From Bacillota bacterium (GTDB taxonomy: Bacteria > Bacillota > UBA4882 > UBA8346), in contig JAEYGI010000023.1 of assembly GCA_023402395.1 (NCBI GenBank), positions 1 through 54,298 on the forward strand: DNA of 54,298 nucleotides, written 5' to 3'. Shown one piece after another: positions 15,029 through 23,454 of this stretch. Position 1 is the stretch's first letter. Each line of letters begins with the position of its first letter. The position numbers were made by a program, and so were the translations under genes. The notes beneath the pieces were generated by a model. It was not told where the DNA came from and searched no databases. It saw only the letters and a list, made by a program, of their open reading frames with translations.

Positions 15029-15742
15029 TCACTTGGCCTGTAATAATTCCCCGAGAAAAGCGGTTTTATCGCGATGATATTCGTCGCTTGCGCGATCCCA
15101 GCAGCAATCCACCCCGTAATGCAGTAATACTTCTTGATAGCTTTTAAAGATATAGTAGTCAATCCCGGTGCTGTTCCGGTAGTTTTTAATCCGGACCTCA
15201 ATGGGCCGCAGCCGGAGGTCTGGATGGTTGTGCAGCCAATAATGCAGGCCGCCCCCGGCCTCCACCGGAATGCCGTCGATCAGGGCGTCTAAGAAACTGA
15301 TCTCATCCTTCCCGGGTAAAGTGTCCAGGTTGAAGAAGAACAAATCAGCCGCCAGATAGCTGATGGGCCCCTTCCGTTGAGGGATTCCGGCTGCGTCAAA
15401 CCCCTTGAGATAATCAACGATTGAAAACGGGCCGGTCAGAAAGAGGTCGGGTTTGACCAGCGCGGCGAGCGCCCCGGTTTCATTCTTAATCCACCCGTGA
15501 AACGACCACTGAAGCGCCCGGCCGTAGGAAGGGCCGCCATTGCCATTCCGTTCCGGCATCTCAACGCTCGGGATCCCAAGTTCCGCGCATATTTCGTTAA
15601 TTTTCCGTTCATCGCTTTTCGTCGCGGCATTATTGAAAACAATGTACTCGAAATCATCGGTTAAAAAACGGGTAAAACTCCACAGTTGCCACGGGATAAA
15701 CTCCGGCCGGCTATCCGCATAGGCATGGATCCTGACTTTCAT
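15029..15742 (-). CDS. glycosyltransferase-like paralogue lacking the DxD motif
   Basis: 237 residues, aligning along its length with 14210-14992: shared SFTRFLTDDFEY, FNNAAT, LQWSFH, PDKDxxxF/LPGKDEISF and WDRxSxEYHRxKTA. Where the paralogue has LDSDMF this protein has VKPDLF (residues 96-101), so the first aspartate of DxD is a lysine. It may be inactive, metal-independent or have a scaffold role. AGGTTCTT precedes ATG 15742; GGGAGG lies further upstream. It is 30 bases after the upstream fusion gene. Confidence 0.72.
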   Translation of the reverse strand: MKVRIHAYADSRPEFIPWQLWSFTRFLTDDFEYIVFNNAATKSDERKINEICAELGIPSVEMPERNGNGGPSYGRALQWSFHGWIKNETGALAALVKPDLFLTGPFSIVDYLKGFDAAGIPQRKGPISYLAADLFFFNLDTLPGKDEISFLDALIDGIPVEAGGGLHYWLHNHPDLRLRPIEVRIKNYRNSTGIDYYIFKSYQEVLLHYGVDCCWDRASDEYHRDKTAFLGELLQAK

Positions 15743-15772
15743 AAGAACCTCCCCGGGATGGCGTGGAATCCG

Positions 15773-17080
15773 TTACTTGAAAATGCGGATAATATCATTG
15801 ACGTTTTCGATTTGGTAGCTGGGATCGTACCGTTTTACCAGGGCCTCAACCGCTTCGATCGTCGGATAATCGTTGGTACCGTCAAAGCCCCGGGCATCGT
15901 CGATCAACAGGATATCCCCCGGCTGTTTCCGAGCCAGAATCGCCTCGAGTTCCTCCATGATCGGCGTGACTTTGTCGCTTCTGGTGGTGATTCCGCCGGA
16001 ACAATGGGCGTCCAGCCAAAACAGGCACGGCTCGTCGATACCGGCCAGGATTTCCGGCAACACTTTCGGGCTATCCCCGTAACAGACTTGAATATGGGGA
16101 AATTCCCGGAACAGCTTCGCAGCCCGTTCATAAAGCGGCTCCGCCAATTCAATCGTAACGATCTTGGCGAAACGGTCCTTCACCGCGTCGACCATTTCAC
16201 CCAAGTAAGTTCCGGTTTCGATCAACACCTTGATCCCGTATTGATCGGCGTATTTCCTGACAATTCCCTGTTTGAATTGGGGCGAAGGGGGAATGGGCTG
16301 CGTTTCTTCGATAATCATTGCCCGACTCTCCTTTGCGCAGGATTTATCATTTCTGGATGTCTCGCCTTCTGCTCGCGATGAGGCGGCGGACTGGCGCAAT
16401 TTCGCCTGGATCCTTTCAATTCCGGCCACTTGTTCCTTCCCTTGCCTGGCGCCGACCTGGTCGAGATGGATCCGGTATTTGAGAAGAACTTCCGGAATAT
16501 TGGCGAAACCGGTGAGTGCGGCTAGCCGGCTCCACAACTCATAATCCTCGACATGGGGATAATCCGGGTCGTAACGAATACGATGCCGCTCGATCACTGC
16601 GGCGCGGATCATAACCGTCGGATGGGCCATAGGATTAAAAGTAAGCATCGCTTGTTTGATCGCTTGATCCTCGACCGGCAACTCCAGGATCAACTGCCGT
16701 CCCATAAAATACTCGATCCAGCCGCCACAAACCCCGATTTCCGGCGCTGTTTCCAGCAAGGCCACCTGCTTGGCGAAGCGGTCCGGCAGGCTGATATCAT
16801 CGCAGTCCATGCGCGCCACGTATTTGCCCCGGGCCAGTTCCAAACCGCGGTTCAGCGTAGGGACCAGGCCCAGATTGATGCGGTTGTGGACCAGCCGGAC
16901 GCGGGGATCGCGGTAGGAATCGACGATAGCGGCGCTCTGGTCCGTCGAACCGTCATCGATGATCAAAAACTCAAAATCGCCATAACTTTGATTCAAAATA
17001 CTCCCGACAGCTTCCCGCAAATACCGCTCTCCATTGAAAACCGGCATCAACACAGTAATCACGGGCGCGTTCAAACCCAT
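15773..17080 (-). CDS. GT2 glycosyltransferase fused to a SAM methyltransferase-like domain
   Basis: 435 residues, two domains. Residues 1-225 are a GT2 (GT-A) transferase: ITVLMPVFNGERYL, FLIIDDGSTDQSA, MDCDDISLPDRF (DCD 92-94) and HVEDYELWSRL (ED 178-179). A polar linker (about 226-262) leads to a Rossmann domain (265-435): VLIETGTYLGEMVDAV, IVTIELAEPLYERAA, IQVCYGDSP and LFWLDAHCSGG, like TylF/FkbM-related methyltransferases. The linker reads as continuous coding sequence, with no frameshift. First gene of the minus-strand transferase operon that ends at 10560. Such fusions suggest glycosylation followed by O-methylation (inference). Confidence 0.78.
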   Translation of the reverse strand: MGLNAPVITVLMPVFNGERYLREAVGSILNQSYGDFEFLIIDDGSTDQSAAIVDSYRDPRVRLVHNRINLGLVPTLNRGLELARGKYVARMDCDDISLPDRFAKQVALLETAPEIGVCGGWIEYFMGRQLILELPVEDQAIKQAMLTFNPMAHPTVMIRAAVIERHRIRYDPDYPHVEDYELWSRLAALTGFANIPEVLLKYRIHLDQVGARQGKEQVAGIERIQAKLRQSAASSRAEGETSRNDKSCAKESRAMIIEETQPIPPSPQFKQGIVRKYADQYGIKVLIETGTYLGEMVDAVKDRFAKIVTIELAEPLYERAAKLFREFPHIQVCYGDSPKVLPEILAGIDEPCLFWLDAHCSGGITTRSDKVTPIMEELEAILARKQPGDILLIDDARGFDGTNDYPTIEAVEALVKRYDPSYQIENVNDIIRIFK

Positions 17081-17460
17081 TCCCCCTCCGCCTCCATCTT
17101 CCGTCGTTCCCGGGTGAATCCTTTTTCAGGCGCTTGCTTCCCAGACCGGCCCCGTTGGCAACCGGCCGCCATCCGCCTCCGATTGGCCATGGCATTACCA
17201 AAATCATTACAGCTTATGTTTGAGTCCAAACCGCAGTGTCATCTTTTTGGCACAAAGCAGGGCTTCCGGAAAAAATCCCGTCCCTAAGGCCCGATCCTGA
17301 TTCCGGCTCCCAAACAGCCATTGTCCCCCTTTGCAATAAGGTAATCAGACCCAAATATCGGCCGGAAACATATACTGAATCAGAAGACCCGTTCGCGTTG
17401 GAAGAAACCATGGTTATTCCGGCGAATCCGGGGAATTTTCATAATCATGAGGGAACGATG
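17081..17460. other. divergent promoter region, no gene seen
   Basis: About 380 bases between the minus-strand transferase operon and the GT6 gene. Open frames crossing it have no ribosome binding site. Promoters for both directions are expected here, but I cannot place them convincingly. Confidence 0.4.
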
Positions 17461-18150
17461 ATGAAGGTCGGTTTGTTGGTGATTGCCACCAATAAATACT
17501 TGAATTACGCCCGTTCGTTATATCAATCCATGCAAGATTTCTTTTTAAATGAGCCGGGAATCGATTGCCAAATGTTTTTGTTCACGAATCAGCCCGCTTT
17601 TCCGGGGCCGGTGGTCCTGGAACAAGCCCATGAACCCTGGCCCGCCATGACGCTGAAGCGTTACGAGATCTTTTACAAGCACCGCCGGCGCCTGGCGGAA
17701 ATGGATTACCTTTATTATTCCGATGCCGACATGCTTTTTGTCGACCCGGTGGGCCGAGAGATTCTGGGAGAACGGGTGGCGACCCGGCATCCGGGATTTT
17801 GGAATTGCCCCAGGCCGGTGTTGCCCTATGAAGCCAACCCGGCTTCCACCGCCTATGTCAGCCCGGAGGAAGGGGGCATTTATTACGCCGGCGGCTTTAA
17901 CGGCGGCAGTAGCGCCGCGTTTCTGGAAATGGCGCGGGCCATCTCCGTCAACATCCGGCGCGATCTGGAACGGGGCTATATCGCGGTCTGGCACGACGAA
18001 AGCCATCTCAACCGCTATCTGATCGATCATCCGCCCTCGGTGACGCTGAACCCGGATTATTGCTTTCCCGAAGCGGAATGGGCCCGTAATCTGCCGTTCC
18101 GCCGCATCCTGGTGGCCCTGGATAAGGATCATGACGAGGTGCGGAACTGA
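17461..18150 (+). CDS. GT6 family alpha-1,3-galactosyl/GalNAc transferase-like
   Basis: 229 residues from ATG 17461 (GAGGGA six bases upstream; ATG 17458 is too close). It carries GT6 hallmarks known from mammalian ABO and alpha-1,3-galactosyltransferases and from bacterial relatives: MTLKRYEIF, YYSDADMLFVDPVG (DAD 88-90), ATRHPGFW, YYAGGFNGGS and WHDESHLNRYL (177-187). There is no membrane anchor, as in bacterial members. Retaining transfer of Gal or GalNAc to a galactose acceptor, often alpha-1,2-fucosylated, is the known family reaction. The neighbour 54 bases on is a GT11 alpha-1,2-fucosyltransferase. Unusually for a bacterial member, the metal motif is DxD rather than NxN. Confidence 0.9.
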   Translation: MKVGLLVIATNKYLNYARSLYQSMQDFFLNEPGIDCQMFLFTNQPAFPGPVVLEQAHEPWPAMTLKRYEIFYKHRRRLAEMDYLYYSDADMLFVDPVGREILGERVATRHPGFWNCPRPVLPYEANPASTAYVSPEEGGIYYAGGFNGGSSAAFLEMARAISVNIRRDLERGYIAVWHDESHLNRYLIDHPPSVTLNPDYCFPEAEWARNLPFRRILVALDKDHDEVRN

Positions 18151-18204
18151 TCCGGGCTAGGCCAGCGCGCCAGTTTGAGACCAACCGATAACGGAGGGGT
18201 AGGT

Positions 18205-19014
18205 TTGATTATCACCCGCTTGATCGGGGGATTGGGCAATCAGATGTTCCAATACGCCGCCGCCCGCCGTCTGGCCCATGTCCGCCAGACTCAGCTCAAG
18301 CTGGATATCTCCGGTTTCCATGATTACCCGTTGCGGAGTTATCTGCTGCACCATTTGAACATCGTGGCAGAGTTGGCCACGGAGCAAGAGAACAACGCTA
18401 TGAAGGCGCTCTGGCATGTGCGGGAAAGCCACTTTCAGTTTGATCCGGAGATTTTAAACCTGGGGAGCGACCTTTATCTGGACGGATACTGGCAGACCAC
18501 CAAATACTTCGCGGATATTGAACCGCTGATCCGGGCCGAGTTTATGGTGAAGCAACTGCCGGGCCGCCGCAACCGGAAACTGGCCGGCCGGATCCGCGCT
18601 TGCGAGGCCGTGGCGGTGCATTTCCGGCGAGGCGATTACGTGACCAATCCGGTGACCAATCAATACCACGGCCTCTGCCCGCTCGATTATTATTTCCGGG
18701 CGATCGCCGTCATCGCCGCCCGGGTGCGGCAGCCGGTTTTTTTCATCTTCTCCGATGACGGTCAATGGGTGCAGCAAAATATCGGCCTGGGATTCCCCTT
18801 TGAAATCGTGACCCATAATGCGGAGCAACCGACCCAGGACTTGCGCCTGATGAGTCTTTGCCAGCACCATATCATCGCCAACAGCTCGTTCAGCTGGTGG
18901 GGCGCGTGGCTGGCCCCTCACCCCGGGAAAATCGTGGTCGCTCCCAAACGCTGGTTCCGGAACGAGCAAATCAATACCGCGGATCTTTGCCCTGAGGATT
19001 GGATTTTGCAATAA
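18205..19014 (+). CDS. GT11 alpha-1,2-fucosyltransferase
   Basis: 269 residues. Motifs of family GT11 are complete: GGLGNQMFQYAAARRLA (8-24), HFRRGDY (139-145, the GDP-fucose-binding HxRRxD) and NSSFSWWGAWLA (226-237). It transfers L-fucose from GDP-fucose to galactose with alpha-1,2 linkage. The start is placed at TTG 18205, seven bases after GGAGG, rather than the upstream TTG 18175. It lies downstream of the GT6 gene in the same orientation; GDP-fucose genes gmd and fcl lie at 19850-21880. Confidence 0.93.
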   Translation: MIITRLIGGLGNQMFQYAAARRLAHVRQTQLKLDISGFHDYPLRSYLLHHLNIVAELATEQENNAMKALWHVRESHFQFDPEILNLGSDLYLDGYWQTTKYFADIEPLIRAEFMVKQLPGRRNRKLAGRIRACEAVAVHFRRGDYVTNPVTNQYHGLCPLDYYFRAIAVIAARVRQPVFFIFSDDGQWVQQNIGLGFPFEIVTHNAEQPTQDLRLMSLCQHHIIANSSFSWWGAWLAPHPGKIVVAPKRWFRNEQINTADLCPEDWILQ

Positions 19015-19043
19015 GACCGGAGAGATGGAACGGGGCGGGCCGA

Positions 19044-19664
19044 TTATTCCCCGGCCCCGGCCGGCTTGCGGTGCCAGTTCTCCCAGACGAAGTCGTATTC
19101 GTAGGTCAGCTCGTGGGTTGCCTGCAGAGCGGCCTGAATTTTCTTCCGCCGGCTTTGACAATGGTAGACGAAATCATGGAACTGGACCTGAATATCGTCG
19201 ATCGCCCCGATCCGATCCGTCGCAATCAGGTGCTCCAGCAAATTGTATTCCCCGCCCTCGATGTTGATCTTCATCAGGGCAATCCGGCCGAACCGGTTCA
19301 GCCGCAAATAGTCACTGGCCTTAATCAGCAGAATGCGCCGCTGATCCTCGCCCTTTTTGTAAATGGATGAAGCGTCTCCGGCAACGGCCAGCGCGGTCCG
19401 GCGGGTAGAGCCCGCCAGACCGAACTGATGGACGAAAATCTTCCGGTTTCCGTCGAACCGGGCCGCGATCCCGTCGGCATACTCCTCGACCGGTTCAAAA
19501 ATATGGATCAGGCAGCGGTACCGTTCAAAAATACCGGCGGCCCAATCGCCCCGGTGCCCTCCCAGATCGAAGACGATCGAATCCGGGTCCAACTCATAAT
19601 CCAGCCGCAACGTTTGATCACCGCGATTGGCGTGCCACAACCGCAACTGCTCCGCGTCAACCAT
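19044..19664 (-). CDS. FkbM family methyltransferase
   Basis: 206 residues of the FkbM type: SIVFDLGGHRGDWA is motif I (about 29-42), IHIFEPVEEYADGI is the acidic SAM loop, and ALMKINIEGGEYNLLEHL is the family's characteristic K-x-D/N-x-E-G-x-E block, with the usual aspartate replaced by asparagine. FkbM proteins O-methylate sugars or polyketides. It is transcribed against fucT and away from gmd. No strong ribosome binding site is seen before ATG 19664. Target unknown. Confidence 0.8.
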   Translation of the reverse strand: MVDAEQLRLWHANRGDQTLRLDYELDPDSIVFDLGGHRGDWAAGIFERYRCLIHIFEPVEEYADGIAARFDGNRKIFVHQFGLAGSTRRTALAVAGDASSIYKKGEDQRRILLIKASDYLRLNRFGRIALMKINIEGGEYNLLEHLIATDRIGAIDDIQVQFHDFVYHCQSRRKKIQAALQATHELTYEYDFVWENWHRKPAGAGE

Positions 19665-19849
19665 GCCCCCGTACCCCCGCGCTTCAAAATTTTTTCAATT
19701 GCCCCGCAGCCCATCCTATTCAACCCCGGCCCAAGTTGACCCGGAGATCGGCTGAAACGGCCTCGCGTCCCCCGGCGCTCACCTTTCCAAAGCACCGGAC
19801 ATAAGATGCAATCAGCGGATTCTTAAATCCCGTCGAAAGGCGATAACCG

Positions 19850-20914
19850 ATGAAGCGGGCTCTCATCACGGGAATTACCGGTCAGGACGGAGCCTATCTG
19901 GCCGAATTTTTGTTGGGAAAAGGGTATGAAGTCCACGGCCTGAAACGCCGGTCCTCCTCCTTTAACACCGGCCGAATCGACCGGCTCTATCAAGACCCGC
20001 ATCAGCCGGGCCAGCGGTTGATCCTGCATTACGGGGATATGACCGATTTCTCCAGCCTGGTCAATCTGATTCGGAAAGCCCAGCCGGACGAGATTTATAA
20101 TCTGGCCGCCCAGAGCCATGTCCAGGTTTCCTTTGAAATACCGGAATACACCGCCAACGCCGATGCCCTGGGCGCACTCCGCTTGCTGGAGGCAGTCCGG
20201 AATCTGAAATATGAGGAAAGAACCCGGTTTTACCAAGCTTCCACCAGCGAACTGTTTGGAAATACCCGGGAGCGGCCGCAATCGGAGACCACTCCATTTC
20301 ATCCCCGCAGCCCGTACGCTGCCGCCAAATTATTCGCCCATTGGATCACCGTCAATTATCGTGAGGCGTACCGGCTCTTCGCCTGCAACGGCATTTTGTT
20401 CAATCACGAATCGCCGTTGCGCGGCGAGACCTTTGTCACCCGCAAAATCACCCAAGGGGTCGCCCGGATCAAGCTCGGCTGGCAGGACTGCCTGTATCTC
20501 GGCAATCTGGACGCCAAACGGGACTGGGGTTACGCCGGGGATTACGTCAAGGCGATGTGGCTGATCCTGCAGCAGCCGGAACCGGACGATTACGTGATCG
20601 CCACCGGCGAGAGCCATTCGGTCCGGGAATTCGTGGAGCTGGCCTTCCAATGCGCCGGGCTCGCCATTGCCTGGCAAGGACGGGGCCTGGATGAGGAAGG
20701 CGTTGACGACGCCACCGGCAAGGTATTGATCAAAATCGATCCCCGCTATTTCCGCCCGGCTGAAGTCCCCTGGCTGCAAGGGGACCCCGCCAAGGCCCGG
20801 CGGGTGCTGGGATGGCGGCCCGAAGTCGGCTTTCCGCAATTGGTCGGATTGATGGTGGCCGAGGATCTGCGCGCCGCCACGGCCGGCTCGGGCCGGCCGG
20901 TTGAAGCGGAGTAA
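19850..20914 (+). CDS. gmd: GDP-mannose 4,6-dehydratase
   Basis: First step of GDP-L-fucose synthesis from GDP-D-mannose. 354 residues with MKRALITGITGQDGAYLAEF (NADP-binding), GLKRRSSSFNTGRID, YNLAAQSHVQVSFE, STSELFG and the catalytic SPYAAAKLFAHW (YxxxK); LFNHESPLRGETFVTRKIT is typical of Gmd. Start ATG 19850 follows AAAGGCGATAACCG, a modest site. It forms a unit with fcl 21 bases downstream and would feed the GT11 fucosyltransferase. Confidence 0.96.
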   Translation: MKRALITGITGQDGAYLAEFLLGKGYEVHGLKRRSSSFNTGRIDRLYQDPHQPGQRLILHYGDMTDFSSLVNLIRKAQPDEIYNLAAQSHVQVSFEIPEYTANADALGALRLLEAVRNLKYEERTRFYQASTSELFGNTRERPQSETTPFHPRSPYAAAKLFAHWITVNYREAYRLFACNGILFNHESPLRGETFVTRKITQGVARIKLGWQDCLYLGNLDAKRDWGYAGDYVKAMWLILQQPEPDDYVIATGESHSVREFVELAFQCAGLAIAWQGRGLDEEGVDDATGKVLIKIDPRYFRPAEVPWLQGDPAKARRVLGWRPEVGFPQLVGLMVAEDLRAATAGSGRPVEAE

Positions 20915-20935
20915 GTTTCGGAGGTGCGTCAAACA

Positions 20936-21880
20936 ATGGATCATACCGCCAAAATTTATCTGGCCGGCCATCGCGGCCTAGTGGGATCGGCCATTCTCCG
21001 CCGGTTGCGGCAGGCCGGTTTTGAACGGATCGTCACCCGCTCCCGGGATGCTCTCGACCTGCGCGACCAAGGCGCGGTCCGGCGTTTTTTCGAAAGCGAG
21101 CGGCCGGAATACGTCTTCCTGGCCGCCGCCAAAGTCGGCGGCATCCTGGCCAATCATAACTATCCGGCGGACTTCATTTATGACAACCTGATGATTGAAG
21201 CCAATGTCATCCACTGCGCTTACCGCTATGGCGTCAGGAAGCTGCTGTTTCTCGGCAGTTCCTGCATTTATCCAAAAAACTGTCCCCAGCCGATCCGGGA
21301 GGAGTATCTGCTCTCGGGTTATCTGGAACCCACCAATGAGGCCTACGCAGTAGCCAAAATCGCCGGATTGAAGCTGTGCCGGTCCTTCAATGAACAGTAC
21401 GGCACCCGCTTCATCTGCGCCATGCCTTCCAACCTTTACGGCCCGGGCGACAATTTTCACCCCCAAAATTCCCACGTACTCCCGGCCCTGCTGTCCCGGA
21501 TCCATCACGCCAAAATCACCGCCGCGCCCACAGTAACCATCTGGGGCACCGGGACGCCGCTGCGCGAATTCTTGTATGTCGACGATCTGGCCGACGCCTG
21601 TTTGTTTCTGATGGAAAATGAGGACGCGCCGGACTTAATCAATGTCGGTTCCGGGACAGAGATCCCCATCGCCGAACTGGCGGAGCGGATCAAGTCCGTC
21701 ACCGGATACCGGGGCCGGTTCGAGTTTGATGCCTCCAAGCCTGACGGAACACCCCGCAAAATCCTGGACAGCTCCGGGATTCAGCGTTTGGGCTGGAAAC
21801 CCCGGACCGTTCTCGAAACCGGCCTCCGCCAGACCTACCGCTGGTATTTGGAGAACAGCGCCGGCTTGCGGGGGCAATAA
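20936..21880 (+). CDS. fcl: GDP-L-fucose synthase
   Basis: Epimerase/reductase converting GDP-4-keto-6-deoxymannose to GDP-L-fucose. 314 residues with KIYLAGHRGLVGSAI, AAAKVGGILAN, FLGSSCIYPKNCPQPI and the catalytic NEAYAVAKIAG (YxxxK), then MPSNLYGPGDNF. ATG 20936 with GGAGG eleven bases upstream is preferred over GTG 20924, which abuts that site. The stop is followed directly by a partial palindromic arm (AAGTTGAATTAAAT). Confidence 0.96.
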   Translation: MDHTAKIYLAGHRGLVGSAILRRLRQAGFERIVTRSRDALDLRDQGAVRRFFESERPEYVFLAAAKVGGILANHNYPADFIYDNLMIEANVIHCAYRYGVRKLLFLGSSCIYPKNCPQPIREEYLLSGYLEPTNEAYAVAKIAGLKLCRSFNEQYGTRFICAMPSNLYGPGDNFHPQNSHVLPALLSRIHHAKITAAPTVTIWGTGTPLREFLYVDDLADACLFLMENEDAPDLINVGSGTEIPIAELAERIKSVTGYRGRFEFDASKPDGTPRKILDSSGIQRLGWKPRTVLETGLRQTYRWYLENSAGLRGQ

Positions 21881-22179
21881 GTTGAATTAAATCCCTTAAA
21901 TGTGGTCCAAATTCAAACCTCCCGGCGTTCCCATCCATGGACGCCGGAACTTGAGCCTTCCTTACTCTGGTCCCCCATCCTCTCCCCGACGTGGCGATTT
22001 TCGGCGGAGATTTTCGGCGGAGAGGGGCCGAGGGAGAGGTAGGATTTTAGACCGGCGTGATTGGCAAAGATCATCCCCCAACTATTGTAACCGTAACTTG
22101 ATGAGATGGGATAGCCGCCCCTTCCCCTCCGCCACGACGAATTGCCATTGCGGCTGTTTTCCCTCCGCCTGAGATTCCC
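21881..22179. other. intergenic region with palindrome fragment and short repeats
   Basis: Starts with a half-copy of palindromic element X (about 21880-21893) and contains a tandem duplication of ATTTTCGGCGGAGA near 21993-22023 plus CCTCTCCCC/GGGAGAGG complementary words. No gene is seen. It leads into the 21-bp array. Confidence 0.45.
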
Positions 22180-22431
22180 GCCAATGTGGAAAATTCATCC
22201 GCCAATATTCCAAAGGCAGTTGCCAATGTTAGATTGCCAGCTGCCCCCGCTCCATTGGCAGTTGGCTCTGGAGGATTGGCATCTGCCAATTTCCAATTGG
22301 TGGAAGACAATTCTCCGTTGCCATCTGCCAATGTGAATAAGTCACTTGCCAATGTGGAAAAACCACTTTGCAATGTGGATAAGTCATTAGTCAATCTGGA
22401 TAAACCGCTTGGCAATACCCCAAAACCGGCT
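22180..22431. repeat. 21-bp-period array B (12 units)
   Basis: Twelve consecutive 21-base units fit without gaps. The best conserved are units 8-11 (22327-22410), each close to GCCAATGTGGATAAGTCACT. Units 1-7 keep GCCAAT, TTGGCAGT or TTGCCA words but are more diverged. In the plus-strand frame that runs on into the SDR the units encode heptads of the type A-N-V-x-K-S-L. The core AATGTGGAT and the word GTGGATAAxTCACTT are shared with array A at 6211-6504. It lies upstream of the SDR gene at 22618. I read it as a non-coding minisatellite; translation is not excluded. Confidence 0.75.
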
Positions 22432-22617
22432 GGAGACGAAGCGGTGCGAAAGCGGCCGGATCGGGAGGCTACGGCCGGGACTTTCCCGCTGTTCCCCAAC
22501 CAACGGCTCTTTTTAACGGGGCAGCGGCACCCATTGGCAGTCAAGCGAATATACCGTATTGGCGGCGCCCGGTTGGTAACCGTGCACCGTACTCCATCAG
22601 AGGCTGGGGGAAAGCGG

Positions 22618-23442
22618 ATGAACGGACAATTCGATTTAACCGGGAAAATCGTGGTGATCACGGGCGGAGCGGGTTTTCTGGGGCAAAAACACGCCGAGGC
22701 GGTGGCTGAATTCGGCGCGGTCCCGGTTCTGGTCGATCGCGATCCGGAGCGGCTCGCCGCCGCGCTGAGACGGCTGGAAGCCGATTTTCCGGAGCGTGCC
22801 GCCGGCCTTACGGTTGACATTACCCGCGAGGAGCAGGTCCAGGCGGCCTGCGCCGAAGTGCTGCGCCGCTTTGGAACAGTGGATGTCCTGATCAATAACG
22901 CGGCCAACAATCCCAAGGTCGATGCGGCCAGCCAGGTTCAGAACGCCTCCCGCCTCGAAAACTTCCCGTTGGAGCAATGGGCGGCGGATCTGGCGGTCGG
23001 ACTGACCGGGTCCTTTCTCTGTTCCAAACATTTCGGGCCGGCGCTGGCTGCCCGGGGCGGCGGAAGCATCATCAATATCTCTTCCGACCTCGGCCTGATC
23101 GCTCCCAATCAACATCTGTACCATCAGAAGGGCCTGCCCGAGGAGAAGCAGAACGTGAAACCGGTGACCTATTCGGTGGTTAAAACCGGCCTGATCGGGT
23201 TGACCCGTTATCTGGCGACTTACTGGGCCGGACAGGGCGTCCGCTGTAACGCGATCTGCCCCGGCGGCGTCCAGGACGGGCAAGGCCCGGAATTCCTGGA
23301 ACGGATCCAATCGCTGATCCCCATGGCCCGCATGGCCCGTCCCGACGAACTAAAGGGCGCGGTGGTCTTTCTGGCCTCCGCCGCCGCCTCCTATGTCACC
23401 GGCGCCTTGATCGTGGTCGACGGCGGCCGGAGCGTCTGGTGA
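22618..23442 (+). CDS. SDR oxidoreductase, PtmA-like
   Basis: 274 residues, classical short-chain dehydrogenase: VVITGGAGFLGQKHAEA (cofactor site, about 12-28), DVLINNAANNP, NISSDLGLI (catalytic serine), TYSVVKTGLIG (YxxxK) and CPGGVQDGQ. The overall sequence recalls the flagellin modification protein A (PtmA) group linked to nonulosonic acid genes in Campylobacter. ATG 22618 is chosen by homology, with only GGGGGAAAG as ribosome binding site; the frame is open far upstream through the 21-bp array. It faces the minus-strand ulosonic acid operon and ends 12 bases from it, so it may serve the same pathway. Confidence 0.82.
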   Translation: MNGQFDLTGKIVVITGGAGFLGQKHAEAVAEFGAVPVLVDRDPERLAAALRRLEADFPERAAGLTVDITREEQVQAACAEVLRRFGTVDVLINNAANNPKVDAASQVQNASRLENFPLEQWAADLAVGLTGSFLCSKHFGPALAARGGGSIINISSDLGLIAPNQHLYHQKGLPEEKQNVKPVTYSVVKTGLIGLTRYLATYWAGQGVRCNAICPGGVQDGQGPEFLERIQSLIPMARMARPDELKGAVVFLASAAASYVTGALIVVDGGRSVW

Positions 23443-23454
23443 AACCGGATCTTG

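Noticed and set aside
22186..22617. N-terminal extension of the SDR through the 21-bp array
   Set aside because: The SDR fold starts at MNGQFDLTGKIVV; the extension is repeat-derived and its ATG at 22186 has no ribosome binding site. Kept only as a question in the findings.
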